From Shewanella sp. AS1 (GTDB lineage: Bacteria; Pseudomonadota; Gammaproteobacteria; Enterobacterales; Shewanellaceae): 64,000 nt of DNA. A program made the position numbers and the translations under genes. The DNA lies in assembly GCF_021412565.1 (NCBI RefSeq), contig NZ_JAKCLJ010000007.1:62001-126000 (forward strand), given 5' to 3'. This document shows, piece after piece, positions 8,124 to 16,911 of the stretch. Numbering within the stretch: position 1 is the stretch's first letter; every line of letters starts with the position of its first letter. Below the pieces are notes generated by a model that had not been told where the DNA came from, searched no databases, and saw only the letters and a program-made list of their open reading frames with translations.

Positions 8124-10973
8124 ATGCGATTAACCCGCAAAACAGACCAGGCAGCAGTAGCTAAGAAGCCTACCCTAGGTCTTAATCGTCGCCAATTCCT
8201 TCAGTCAGCAGGTCTTGCTACTGGTGGTATTGCCGCGGCCTCCATGCTTGGCGCTGGAATGATGCGCAAAGCCGAAGCATCAGAAGTTCCTCATGATGCA
8301 CCAACTGAAATCAAACGTACTATCTGTTCTCACTGTTCTGTGGGCTGCGGTATCTATGCCGAAGTGCAAAATGGTGTGTGGACAGGTCAAGAGCCTGCGT
8401 TCGACCATCCATTTAACGCCGGTGGACACTGTGCTAAAGGTGCCTCACTGCGTGAACATGGTCATGGTGAGAAGCGTCTTAAGTACCCAATGAAACTTGA
8501 AGGCGGTAAGTGGAAGCGTCTTTCTTGGGAACAAGCTATCGAAGAAGTGGGTCAAAAAGCCCTAGATATCCGTAAGGAATCGGGTCCAGACTCTGTGTTC
8601 TTCATGGGTAGTGCTAAGTTCTCAAACGAGCAGTCTTATTTTTACCGTAAATTCGCTGCTATGTGGGGCACCAACAACGTCGACCACTCAGCACGTATTT
8701 GTCACTCTACCACTGTAGCCGGTGTTGCTAACACTTGGGGCTATGGTGCGCAAACTAACTCTTTCAACGATATCCGTAATGCAAAAGCCATGATGTTCAT
8801 TGGGTCTAACCCAACTGAAGCTCACCCAGTTGCCATGCAGCACGTGTTGGAAGGTAAAGAGCGCGGCGCGAAAATCATCGTTGTCGACCCTCGTTTCACC
8901 CGTACTGCGGCTAAGGCCGACGAGTATGTGCATATTCGCCCTGGCACAGATATTCCTTATATCTATGGTCTGCTGTGGCACATCTTCGAAAACAAGTGGG
9001 AAGATGAAACCTTCATCAAGCAACGTGTTTACGGTATGGAACGTATTCGCGAAGCCGTGAAGAAGTGGACACCAGAAGAAGTTGAAAACGTCGTGGGTGT
9101 ACCTGGCGAGCAGATGCGCCGTGTTGCTAAGACTTTAGCAGAAACTAAGCCTGGTACTGTGGTTTGGTGTATGGGTGGTACTCAGCACCACGTAGGTAAC
9201 GCCAATACCCGTGCTTACTGTATCCTTCAGCTTGCCCTAGGTAACATGGGTGTGTCTGGTGGTGGTACTAACATCTTCCGTGGTCACGATAACGTGCAGG
9301 GTGCGACTGACTTCGGTCTACTGTTCGATACTCTGCCTGGTTACTACGGCCTGAGCACAGGCGCGTGGCAGCACTGGAGCCGAGTGTGGGATTTGGACTT
9401 CGAATGGGTTAAGGGCCGTTTCGACCAGACTCAATACCTAGGTCAAGATCCAATGACCTCGAAAGGTATTCCCTGTTCACGCTGGCACGATGGTGTACTT
9501 CAAGAGAAGGACAAGATCGCCCAGAAAGACAACATTCGTATGTCATTCTTCTGGGGTCAGTCAGTTAACACAGAAACCCGTGGCCGTGAAGTGCGTGAAG
9601 CACTGAACAAGATGGACACAGTAGTGGTTGTGGACCCATTCCCAACAATGGCGGGTGTAATGCACACTCGTAAAGATGGTGTGTATCTGTTACCTGCTGC
9701 GACTCAGTTCGAAACCTATGGTTCAGTCTCTGCATCTAACCGCTCACTGCAGTGGCGTACCCAAGTTATCGAGCCACTGTTCGAATCTAAGCCTGACCAT
9801 GTGATCATGTACATGCTGGCGAAGAAATGGGGTATCGAGAAAGAGTTCTGTAAGAACATCAAAGTGAATGGCGATGAGCCATTGATTGAAGATATCACTC
9901 GCGAATTCAACAAAGGTATGTGGACCATTGGTTACACAGGCCAGAGCCCAGAGCGTCTGAAGATGCACCAGGAAAACTGGGGTACTTTCGACATCAACTC
10001 GCTTGAAGCACCAGGTGGCCCAGCTAAGGGCGAAACCTATGGTCTACCATGGCCATGTTGGGGTACGGCTGAGATGAAGCACCCAGGTACACAAATTCTG
10101 TACCGTACCGACCGTGAAGTTCGCTTCGGTGGTGGTAACTTCCGTGCGCGTTATGGTGTTGAGCACGAAGGCAACAACATTCTGGCTGAAGGCTCTTACT
10201 CTAAGGGCTCTGAGATCAAAGATGGTTACCCAGAGTTTACCGACAAGATGCTTAAGCAACTTGGTTGGTGGGATGACCTGACTGCCGAAGAGAAAGTAGC
10301 TGCTGAAGGTAAGAACTGGAAGACAGACCTTTCTGGTGGTATTCAGCGTGTGGCTATCAAGCACGGTTGTATTCCATTCGGTAACGCGAAAGCACGTTGT
10401 ATCGTTTGGAACTTCCCAGATGATATCCCTGTGCACCGTGAGCCACTGTACACGCCTCGTCGTGACTTGGTTGCTAAGTACCCAACTTATGAAGACCGTA
10501 TGGTTGCGCGTCTCCCAACCCTGTACAAGACAATTCAGGACAAGGACTTTGCTAAGGACTTCCCATTAGCACTGACCTCAGGTCGTCTGGTTGAGTACGA
10601 AGGTGGTGGTGAAGAGACACGTTCTAACCCATGGCTTGCTGAACTTCAACAAGACATGTTCATCGAGATCAACCCAGGTGATGCAGCGGATCGTGGTCTG
10701 CGTGACGGTGATGATGTTTGGGTTCATGGTCCAGAAGGCGCCAAGATCAAGGTTAAGGCTATGGTCACACCACGTGTGATTGCAGGTGAATGCTTCATGC
10801 CTTACCACTTCGCGGGTGTGTTCGAAGGTGAAAGCCTAGAGAAGAACTACCCAGAAGGCACAGTGCCTTACATCATCGGTGAATCTGCTAACACAGTATT
10901 GACCTATGGCTATGACGTAGTGACCCAGATGCAAGAGACTAAGTCTAGCTTGTGTCAGATCACCAAAGCCTAA
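8124..10973 (+). CDS. fdhA: Formate dehydrogenase catalytic subunit FdhA (copy 1)
   Basis: The 949-residue molybdopterin oxidoreductase oxidises formate to CO2 in the periplasm. It has a Tat signal (NRRQFLQSAG, about residues 22-31), one N-terminal 4Fe-4S site (CSHCSVGC, with a fourth Cys in GGHCAKG), and Mo-bis-MGD binding regions. The metal ligand position reads ARICHST, so the enzyme uses cysteine, not selenocysteine. The C-terminal dinucleotide-binding domain includes LTSGRLVEY. The ATG at 8124 is preferred over the GTG at 8121 because of AGGAG spacing. It forms an operon with fdhB and fdhC and is almost identical in sequence to the copy at 13404, with no indels. Confidence 0.97.
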   Translation: MRLTRKTDQAAVAKKPTLGLNRRQFLQSAGLATGGIAAASMLGAGMMRKAEASEVPHDAPTEIKRTICSHCSVGCGIYAEVQNGVWTGQEPAFDHPFNAGGHCAKGASLREHGHGEKRLKYPMKLEGGKWKRLSWEQAIEEVGQKALDIRKESGPDSVFFMGSAKFSNEQSYFYRKFAAMWGTNNVDHSARICHSTTVAGVANTWGYGAQTNSFNDIRNAKAMMFIGSNPTEAHPVAMQHVLEGKERGAKIIVVDPRFTRTAAKADEYVHIRPGTDIPYIYGLLWHIFENKWEDETFIKQRVYGMERIREAVKKWTPEEVENVVGVPGEQMRRVAKTLAETKPGTVVWCMGGTQHHVGNANTRAYCILQLALGNMGVSGGGTNIFRGHDNVQGATDFGLLFDTLPGYYGLSTGAWQHWSRVWDLDFEWVKGRFDQTQYLGQDPMTSKGIPCSRWHDGVLQEKDKIAQKDNIRMSFFWGQSVNTETRGREVREALNKMDTVVVVDPFPTMAGVMHTRKDGVYLLPAATQFETYGSVSASNRSLQWRTQVIEPLFESKPDHVIMYMLAKKWGIEKEFCKNIKVNGDEPLIEDITREFNKGMWTIGYTGQSPERLKMHQENWGTFDINSLEAPGGPAKGETYGLPWPCWGTAEMKHPGTQILYRTDREVRFGGGNFRARYGVEHEGNNILAEGSYSKGSEIKDGYPEFTDKMLKQLGWWDDLTAEEKVAAEGKNWKTDLSGGIQRVAIKHGCIPFGNAKARCIVWNFPDDIPVHREPLYTPRRDLVAKYPTYEDRMVARLPTLYKTIQDKDFAKDFPLALTSGRLVEYEGGGEETRSNPWLAELQQDMFIEINPGDAADRGLRDGDDVWVHGPEGAKIKVKAMVTPRVIAGECFMPYHFAGVFEGESLEKNYPEGTVPYIIGESANTVLTYGYDVVTQMQETKSSLCQITKA

Positions 10974-10999
10974 TTAACTTGATGAGGAGATAAGCCATT

Positions 11000-11590
11000 A
11001 TGGCAGTCATGAAATTTCTATGTGACACCAAACGCTGCATCGAGTGTAATGGTTGCGTCACAGCATGTAAAAACGAAAACGATTCCGCTCTTCAGTGGGG
11101 TATTCAACGTCGCCGCGTAGTGACCATCAATGATGGTGAGCCAGGTGAAGCGTCAATCTCAGTGGCTTGTATGCACTGTACCGATGCACCTTGCCAGGCA
11201 GTTTGTCCTGCAAACTGTTTCTACAAGACAGAAGACGGCTTAACGCTGCACAACAAAGATACCTGTATCGGTTGTGGCTACTGTCTCTACGCTTGCCCAT
11301 TCGGTGCGCCTCAGTTCCCTAAAAAGAGCACTTTTGGTAGCCGCGGCAAGATGGATAAGTGTACTTTCTGTGCCGGTGGCCCAGAAGAGACCTTCTCCGA
11401 AGCAGAGCGTACTAAGTACGGTGCAAACCGTATCGCCGAAGGCAAGCTGCCTATGTGTGCAGAGCTGTGTTCTACTAAGGCTCTGCTTGCGGGTGATGCT
11501 GAAGTGGTTTCAGCTATCTACCGCGAACGTATGGCGAAACGTGGTAATCCAAATGCTATCTGGGGCTACACCCCCAAGACTGGCGCTTAA
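11000..11590 (+). CDS. fdhB: Formate dehydrogenase iron-sulfur subunit FdhB (copy 1)
   Basis: The 196-residue ferredoxin subunit passes electrons from FdhA to the membrane cytochrome. Cysteine groups for four 4Fe-4S clusters are visible: CIECNGCVTAC, CMHCTDAPCQAVC, CIGCGYCLYAC and CTFC with CAELC. No signal peptide is present, so it is presumably carried across the membrane with FdhA by the Tat system. The first 140 residues are nearly identical to FdhB of the second operon, whereas the last 55 residues differ (ETFSEAERTKYGANR versus ENHSDAERKKYGSNR, and a longer tail here). The ATG at 11000 follows GAGGAGA. Confidence 0.95.
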   Translation: MAVMKFLCDTKRCIECNGCVTACKNENDSALQWGIQRRRVVTINDGEPGEASISVACMHCTDAPCQAVCPANCFYKTEDGLTLHNKDTCIGCGYCLYACPFGAPQFPKKSTFGSRGKMDKCTFCAGGPEETFSEAERTKYGANRIAEGKLPMCAELCSTKALLAGDAEVVSAIYRERMAKRGNPNAIWGYTPKTGA

Positions 11591-11639
11591 GTGAATAGGG
11601 CTGTGGGTCTTCGGACCCACATTCTGTTAAGGAGTGACT

Positions 11640-12653
11640 ATGTTACTAAAATCACTGCGCAGCCTGTTCACTGTATTGGTTTTACCTCTTATGTTGGTTA
11701 TGGGGTTGGGGCTTAGCACCAGCGCCCTAGCTTCAGGAGAGCAAACCAGTCAGCAGATGGCGACCGCAAATACCAGTGATGCCGACCTGTGGCGAGCCGT
11801 AAAGTCAGGAGAGAAGGGATACACCACAGCGAAAGGTGCTGAAGGTGGGGTCATGATTAATGTTTCTGCTATCGAAGGCACTAACGTTAAGAATGAGTAT
11901 TTAACCCCAGTGATGGCACTTGCAGTGGTTGGTGTATTTGGTGCGTTTTTGCTGTTCTATTTTGTTAATGGAGCATCGAAACTCAGCCATGGCTTCTCCG
12001 GCAAGATGGTGCTTCGCTGGACTAAGGCAGACCTTTGGATCCACTGGGTGCTTGCTATCTCGTGCATAACCCTGATCTTTACCGGTCTTAATATCATGTT
12101 AGGTAAGCATGTGTTGCAGCCCTATGTCGGTTCAGGCATTTGGGGATCACTTATCTATGGTAGTAAAGCTATTCACGATTATGTAGGCCCGCTGTTTATT
12201 GTGGCGTGGGCTATCTGTGTCGTGAAGTGGATGCCATTGCAAACCTTTAAGCTGTACGATCTTAAGTGGTTCTTAGTGGTCGGTGGCTACATTAATTTTG
12301 GCCCATTTAAAGGTAAACACCCTGACAGCGGCTTTGCTAACGCGGGTGAGAAGATGTGGTTCTGGACGCTGACACTATTTGGCTTGTTCATTGGTGTCTC
12401 GGGTATCATGTTGGTGATGCCGGGCCTTGAACTGCCTCGTGAAGCCTCAATGGTGGCCCTACTCATTCATGGTATCAGCGCCATTATCATCATCGCATTT
12501 ACTATAGTGCATATCTGGATGGCGACTGTATTGAGTGAAGGTGGTATGGAGTGTATGAAGTCTGGTTACTGTGATGAGAACTGGGCGATACAACATCATA
12601 ATCTTTGGTATGATGAGATCAAAGAGAATGGCACTCTTACTTACAAAGAGTGA
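11640..12653 (+). CDS. fdhC: Formate dehydrogenase cytochrome b subunit FdhC (copy 1)
   Basis: The 337-residue membrane subunit anchors the complex and passes electrons to the quinone pool through b hemes. It has a cleavable N-terminal hydrophobic leader (about residues 1-32), a periplasmic segment, and four membrane spans (about 95-118, 140-165, 180-200, 255-300). Histidines for heme binding occur in KLSHGFSGK, WIHWVLA, KAIHDY and IVHIWMA. The ATG at 11640 follows AAGGAG; the in-frame GTG at 11634 lies within that Shine-Dalgarno sequence. It is 49 bp behind fdhB and is followed by a strong terminator. It is clearly diverged from the FdhC of the second operon. Confidence 0.93.
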   Translation: MLLKSLRSLFTVLVLPLMLVMGLGLSTSALASGEQTSQQMATANTSDADLWRAVKSGEKGYTTAKGAEGGVMINVSAIEGTNVKNEYLTPVMALAVVGVFGAFLLFYFVNGASKLSHGFSGKMVLRWTKADLWIHWVLAISCITLIFTGLNIMLGKHVLQPYVGSGIWGSLIYGSKAIHDYVGPLFIVAWAICVVKWMPLQTFKLYDLKWFLVVGGYINFGPFKGKHPDSGFANAGEKMWFWTLTLFGLFIGVSGIMLVMPGLELPREASMVALLIHGISAIIIIAFTIVHIWMATVLSEGGMECMKSGYCDENWAIQHHNLWYDEIKENGTLTYKE

Positions 12654-12717
12654 TAAAAGAGTGAGTCTCCACTGACTGGGTTTTGCCGTTCTTAGTCTGT
12701 GGAGAGCTGCTTGAAAA

Positions 12718-12752
12718 AACACCTCGCCGGGTAATCCGCGGGGTGTTTTTTT
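12718..12752 (+). terminator. Rho-independent terminator of fdh operon 1
   Basis: AACACCTCGC pairs with GCGGGGTGTT (one G-U) around a ten-base loop and is followed by seven T. It sits 65 bp after fdhC. Confidence 0.9.
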
Positions 12753-12943
12753 ATGGGCAAAATACTCTACAGATGACGGAGTCTTGTTAACTATTCAAGA
12801 GGGTAGCCAGGAAAACTCACCACAACACATCTCTCCCTACACATTAGTGCATAAAATAACCAATGATTAATAGCTTACATACAAAATCTTCTGCTTTGTT
12901 CGCATAAAATTCTGAAAATGCATTGTTAGAACAACAAATCAAC

Positions 12944-12966
12944 TTAAGTAAATATGACTTACTTAA
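12944..12966. promoter_or_regulatory. Perfect inverted repeat TTAAGTAA-N7-TTACTTAA
   Basis: Eight-base arms are separated by ATATGAC, 222 bp upstream of the second TAT-peptide gene. The size and symmetry fit a dimeric repressor or activator site. It does not match Fnr, Crp, NarP or ArcA consensus sequences as I know them. Confidence 0.45.
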
Positions 12967-13008
12967 CACTTTAGGGATTTATCCGAGTAGGAATCATGCT
13001 AACCCGAT

Positions 13009-13024
13009 TCAGATCAAGATCTGA
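13009..13024. promoter_or_regulatory. Perfect palindrome TCAGATC-AA-GATCTGA
   Basis: Seven-base arms flank an AA centre, the same geometry as the 3839-3854 palindrome of the first fdh locus, although the half-site sequence differs. It lies 163 bp before the TAT-peptide gene. The two-base loop makes an RNA hairpin unlikely, so a protein site is favoured. Confidence 0.4.
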
Positions 13025-13187
13025 GCCCCTTTTCTTACCTATATTGCCAGGGCATTTAATCGGATGTTTTTAAGATATACACGCATGGCCCTCTGGGTAA
13101 GTCGTGTAGCTGCTAACAAGGTGTAGTGGCTCAATTTTCCTTAAGCATCCTTACTTTTTGACTTTCCTAATTCCTCTAGGAGCAAGA

Positions 13188-13385
13188 ATGAAAAAGCAAC
13201 AGCCCGATCTCGGTCGTAGATCATTGCTGAAAGCGATCACTGTAGGCGGTACCGCTAGTGTCGCGATTGCTGCAACTGGCACAAGTGTCGCGACAGCAGC
13301 AGAAACAACCCCCAGTGTTAAGCACACTGATGGCTACCATGAAACTGCACACATCCGCAGTTATTACAACAGCTTGCGTAGCTAA
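13188..13385 (+). CDS. Formate dehydrogenase region TAT-target peptide (copy 2)
   Basis: The 65-residue paralogue of the peptide at 7859 has the twin-arginine signal LGRRSLLKAITVGG and the conserved C-terminal block GYHETAHIRSYYNSLRS. The ATG at 13188 follows CTAGGAGC; the earlier in-frame start at 13158 lacks a ribosome site and would bury the Tat motif. It is the first gene of the second formate dehydrogenase operon, 18 bp before fdhA. The mature part is about 30 residues, and its role is unknown. Confidence 0.85.
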   Translation: MKKQQPDLGRRSLLKAITVGGTASVAIAATGTSVATAAETTPSVKHTDGYHETAHIRSYYNSLRS

Positions 13386-13403
13386 TTTAGGAGAATTCCA
13401 GTA

Positions 13404-16253
13404 ATGAAATTAACTCGTAAATCAAACGCGGCTCCTACCGTTGCTAAGCAAGCGCTAGGGATCAGCCGTCGTCAGTTTATGAAGCATGCAGGTATCACCT
13501 CGGGTGGTATTGCAGCAGCCTCTCTTCTTGGCACTGGCATGATGCGCAAAGCTGAAGCATCAGAAGTGCCTCATGATGCACCAACTGAAATCAAACGTAC
13601 TATCTGTTCTCACTGTTCTGTGGGCTGTGGTATTTATGCCGAAGTGCAAAATGGTGTATGGACAGGTCAAGAGCCTGCGTTCGACCATCCATTTAACGCC
13701 GGTGGACACTGTGCTAAAGGTGCCTCACTGCGTGAACATGGTCATGGTGAGAAGCGTCTTAAGTACCCAATGAAACTTGAAGGTGGTAAGTGGAAGCGTC
13801 TTTCTTGGGAACAAGCTATCGAAGAAGTGGGTCAAAAAGCCCTAGATATCCGTAAGGAATCGGGTCCAGACTCTGTGTTCTTCATGGGTAGTGCTAAGTT
13901 CTCAAACGAGCAGGCGTATTTTTACCGTAAATTCGCTGCTATGTGGGGCACCAACAATGTCGACCACTCAGCGCGTATTTGTCACTCTACCACTGTAGCC
14001 GGTGTTGCTAACACTTGGGGCTATGGTGCGCAAACCAACTCTTTCAACGATATCCGTAATGCAAAAGCCATGATGTTCATTGGGTCTAACCCAACTGAAG
14101 CTCACCCAGTTGCAATGCAGCATATCCTGGAAGGTAAAGAGCGCGGCGCGAAAATCATCGTTGTCGACCCTCGTTTCACTCGTACTGCGGCTAAGGCCGA
14201 CGAGTATGTGCATATTCGCCCTGGCACAGATATTCCTTATATCTATGGTCTGCTGTGGCACATCTTCGAAAACAAGTGGGAAGATGAAACTTTCATCAAG
14301 CAACGTGTTTACGGTATGGAACGTATTCGCGAAGCCGTGAAGAAGTGGACACCAGAAGAAGTTGAAAACGTCGTGGGTGTACCTGGCGAGCAGATGCGCC
14401 GTGTTGCTAAGACTTTAGCAGAAACTAAGCCTGGTACTGTGGTTTGGTGTATGGGTGGTACTCAGCACCACGTAGGTAACGCCAATACCCGTGCTTACTG
14501 TATCCTTCAGCTTGCCCTAGGTAACATGGGTGTGTCTGGTGGTGGTACTAACATCTTCCGTGGTCACGATAACGTACAGGGTGCGACTGACTTCGGTCTA
14601 CTGTTCGATACTCTGCCTGGTTACTACGGCCTGAGCACAGGTGCGTGGAAACACTGGAGTAACGTTTGGGATCTGGACTTCGATTGGGTTAAGGGCCGTT
14701 TCGACCAGACTCAATACATGGGTCAAGACCCAATGACTTCGAAAGGTATTCCATGTTCACGCTGGCACGATGGTGTACTTCAAGAGAAGGACAAGATCGC
14801 CCAGAAAGACAACATTCGTATGTCATTCTTCTGGGGTCAATCGGTGAACACAGAAACCCGTGGCCGTGAAGTGCGTGAAGCACTGAACAAGATGGACACA
14901 GTAGTGGTTGTGGACCCATTCCCAACAATGGCGGGTGTAATGCACACTCGTAAAGACGGTGTGTATCTGTTACCTGCTGCGACTCAGTTCGAAACCTATG
15001 GTTCTATCTCTGCGTCTAACCGCTCACTGCAGTGGCGTACCCAAGTTATCGAGCCACTGTTCGAATCTAAGCCTGACCATGTGATCATGTATATGCTGGC
15101 GAAGAAATGGGGTATCGAGAAAGAGTTCTGTAAGAACGTTAAGGTCAACGGTGATGAGCCATTGATTGAAGATATCACTCGCGAATTCAACAAAGGTATG
15201 TGGACTATTGGTTACACAGGCCAGAGCCCAGAGCGTCTGAAGATGCACCAGGAAAACTGGGGTACTTTCGACATTAACTCACTTGAAGCTCCAGGTGGCC
15301 CAGCTAAGGGCGAAACCTATGGTCTGCCATGGCCATGTTGGGGTACGCCAGAGATGAAGCACCCAGGTACACAAATTCTGTACCGTACCGACCGTGAAGT
15401 GCGCTTCGGTGGTGGTAACTTCCGTGCCCGTTATGGTGTTGAGCACGAAGGCAACAACATTCTGGCTGAAGGCTCTTACTCTAAGGGCTCTGAAATCAAA
15501 GATGGTTACCCAGAGTTTACCGACAAGATGCTTAAGCAACTAGGTTGGTGGGATGACCTGACTGCCGAAGAGAAAGCAGCTGCTGAAGGTAAGAACTGGA
15601 AGACAGATATCTCTGGTGGTATTCAGCGTGTGGCTATCAAGCATGGTTGTATCCCATACGGTAACGCGAAAGCACGTTGTATCGTGTGGAACTTCCCAGA
15701 TGATATCCCAGTGCACCGTGAGCCACTGTACACGCCTCGTCGTGATCTGGTTGCTAAGTACCCAACTTATGAAGACCGTATGGTTGCGCGTCTGCCAACC
15801 CTGTACAAGACAATTCAGGACAAGGACTTTGCTAAGGACTTCCCATTAGCACTGACCTCAGGTCGCCTGGTTGAGTACGAAGGTGGTGGTGAAGAGACAC
15901 GTTCTAACCCATGGCTTGCGGAGCTTCAACAAGACATGTTCATCGAGATCAACCCAGGTGATGCTGCGGATCGTGGTCTACGTGACGGTGATGATGTTTG
16001 GGTTCATGGTCCAGAAGGCGCCAAGATCAAGGTTAAGGCAATGGTCACACCACGTGTGATTGCAGGCGAATGCTTCATGCCTTACCACTTCGCGGGTGTA
16101 TTCGAAGGTGAAAGCCTAGAGAAGAACTACCCAGAAGGCACAGTGCCTTACGTCATCGGTGAATCTGCTAACACAGTATTGACCTATGGTTATGACGTAG
16201 TGACACAGATGCAAGAGACTAAAGCTTCGCTTTGTCAGATCACTAAAGCCTAA
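13404..16253 (+). CDS. fdhA: Formate dehydrogenase catalytic subunit FdhA (copy 2)
   Basis: The second 949-residue periplasmic molybdoenzyme subunit has the same domain plan as copy 1: Tat signal (SRRQFMKHAG), 4Fe-4S site CSHCSVGC, Cys metal ligand in ARICHST, and bis-MGD domains. From about residue 45 to the end it differs from copy 1 by only scattered substitutions (for example KHWSNVWDLDFDW versus QHWSRVWDLDFEW), and most codons are identical too. The signal peptide region is much more diverged. This pattern points to gene conversion rather than simple recent duplication. The ATG at 13404 follows TTAGGAG. Confidence 0.97.
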   Translation: MKLTRKSNAAPTVAKQALGISRRQFMKHAGITSGGIAAASLLGTGMMRKAEASEVPHDAPTEIKRTICSHCSVGCGIYAEVQNGVWTGQEPAFDHPFNAGGHCAKGASLREHGHGEKRLKYPMKLEGGKWKRLSWEQAIEEVGQKALDIRKESGPDSVFFMGSAKFSNEQAYFYRKFAAMWGTNNVDHSARICHSTTVAGVANTWGYGAQTNSFNDIRNAKAMMFIGSNPTEAHPVAMQHILEGKERGAKIIVVDPRFTRTAAKADEYVHIRPGTDIPYIYGLLWHIFENKWEDETFIKQRVYGMERIREAVKKWTPEEVENVVGVPGEQMRRVAKTLAETKPGTVVWCMGGTQHHVGNANTRAYCILQLALGNMGVSGGGTNIFRGHDNVQGATDFGLLFDTLPGYYGLSTGAWKHWSNVWDLDFDWVKGRFDQTQYMGQDPMTSKGIPCSRWHDGVLQEKDKIAQKDNIRMSFFWGQSVNTETRGREVREALNKMDTVVVVDPFPTMAGVMHTRKDGVYLLPAATQFETYGSISASNRSLQWRTQVIEPLFESKPDHVIMYMLAKKWGIEKEFCKNVKVNGDEPLIEDITREFNKGMWTIGYTGQSPERLKMHQENWGTFDINSLEAPGGPAKGETYGLPWPCWGTPEMKHPGTQILYRTDREVRFGGGNFRARYGVEHEGNNILAEGSYSKGSEIKDGYPEFTDKMLKQLGWWDDLTAEEKAAAEGKNWKTDISGGIQRVAIKHGCIPYGNAKARCIVWNFPDDIPVHREPLYTPRRDLVAKYPTYEDRMVARLPTLYKTIQDKDFAKDFPLALTSGRLVEYEGGGEETRSNPWLAELQQDMFIEINPGDAADRGLRDGDDVWVHGPEGAKIKVKAMVTPRVIAGECFMPYHFAGVFEGESLEKNYPEGTVPYVIGESANTVLTYGYDVVTQMQETKASLCQITKA

Positions 16254-16273
16254 GTTCTTGGAGAAATGCCAAT

Positions 16274-16843
16274 ATGGCTACTATGAAATTTTTATGTGAT
16301 ACCAAACGCTGCATCGAATGTAACGGCTGTGTCACAGCATGTAAAAACGAAAACGATTCCGCTCTTCAGTGGGGTATTCAACGTCGCCGCGTAGTGACCA
16401 TCAATGATGGTGAGCCAGGTGAAGCGTCAATCTCAGTAGCTTGTATGCACTGTACTGATGCACCTTGCCAGGCAGTTTGTCCTGCAAACTGTTTCTACAA
16501 GACAGAAGACGGCTTAACGCTACACAACAAAGATACCTGTATCGGTTGTGGCTACTGCCTGTTTGCTTGTCCGTTCGGTGCGCCTCAGTTCCCTAAACAG
16601 GGTACCTTTGGTAGCCGCGGTAAGATGGATAAGTGTACTTTCTGTGCCGGTGGCCCAGAAGAGAACCATTCAGACGCAGAGCGTAAGAAGTACGGTTCTA
16701 ACCGTATCGCAGAAGGCAAGCTGCCTATGTGTGCTGAGCTGTGTGCGACTAAGTCGCTACTTGCTGGGGATGCTGAGGTTATCTCAAACATCTTCCGTGA
16801 GCGTGTTGCATACCGTGGTTCAAATAATGCAATTTGGGGCTAA
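16274..16843 (+). CDS. fdhB: Formate dehydrogenase iron-sulfur subunit FdhB (copy 2)
   Basis: This 189-residue ferredoxin subunit has the same cysteine groups as copy 1 (CIECNGCVTAC, CMHCTDAPCQAVC, CIGCGYCLFAC, CTFC, CAELC), sufficient for four 4Fe-4S clusters. Its coding sequence follows copy 1 almost base for base through residue 105, then diverges, and it lacks the seven-residue C-terminal extension. It should transfer electrons from FdhA copy 2 to the cytochrome b encoded 68 bp downstream. The ATG at 16274 has TTGGAGA upstream. Confidence 0.95.
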   Translation: MATMKFLCDTKRCIECNGCVTACKNENDSALQWGIQRRRVVTINDGEPGEASISVACMHCTDAPCQAVCPANCFYKTEDGLTLHNKDTCIGCGYCLFACPFGAPQFPKQGTFGSRGKMDKCTFCAGGPEENHSDAERKKYGSNRIAEGKLPMCAELCATKSLLAGDAEVISNIFRERVAYRGSNNAIWG

Positions 16844-16911
16844 TCCCTTAGTTGTATAATGCCACTAACGCTACACCGGGCTCGCCCGGTGTAGCCGATT
16901 AAGGATGTAAT

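Larger units (their letters stand above)
12753..13187 (+). other. Intergenic control region of fdh operon 2
   Basis: This 435-bp, partly AT-rich gap holds no credible gene. It contains two perfect inverted repeats, listed separately at 12944 and 13009. No GG-N10-GC sigma-54 element like that of the first locus was found, and no -35/-10 pair is convincing. The two isozyme operons therefore seem to be controlled differently. Confidence 0.5.

Noticed and set aside
8690-8720. Selenocysteine codon or SECIS element in fdhA
   Set aside because: The metal-ligand codon is TGT (cysteine) in ARICHST in both copies; no in-frame TGA exists.
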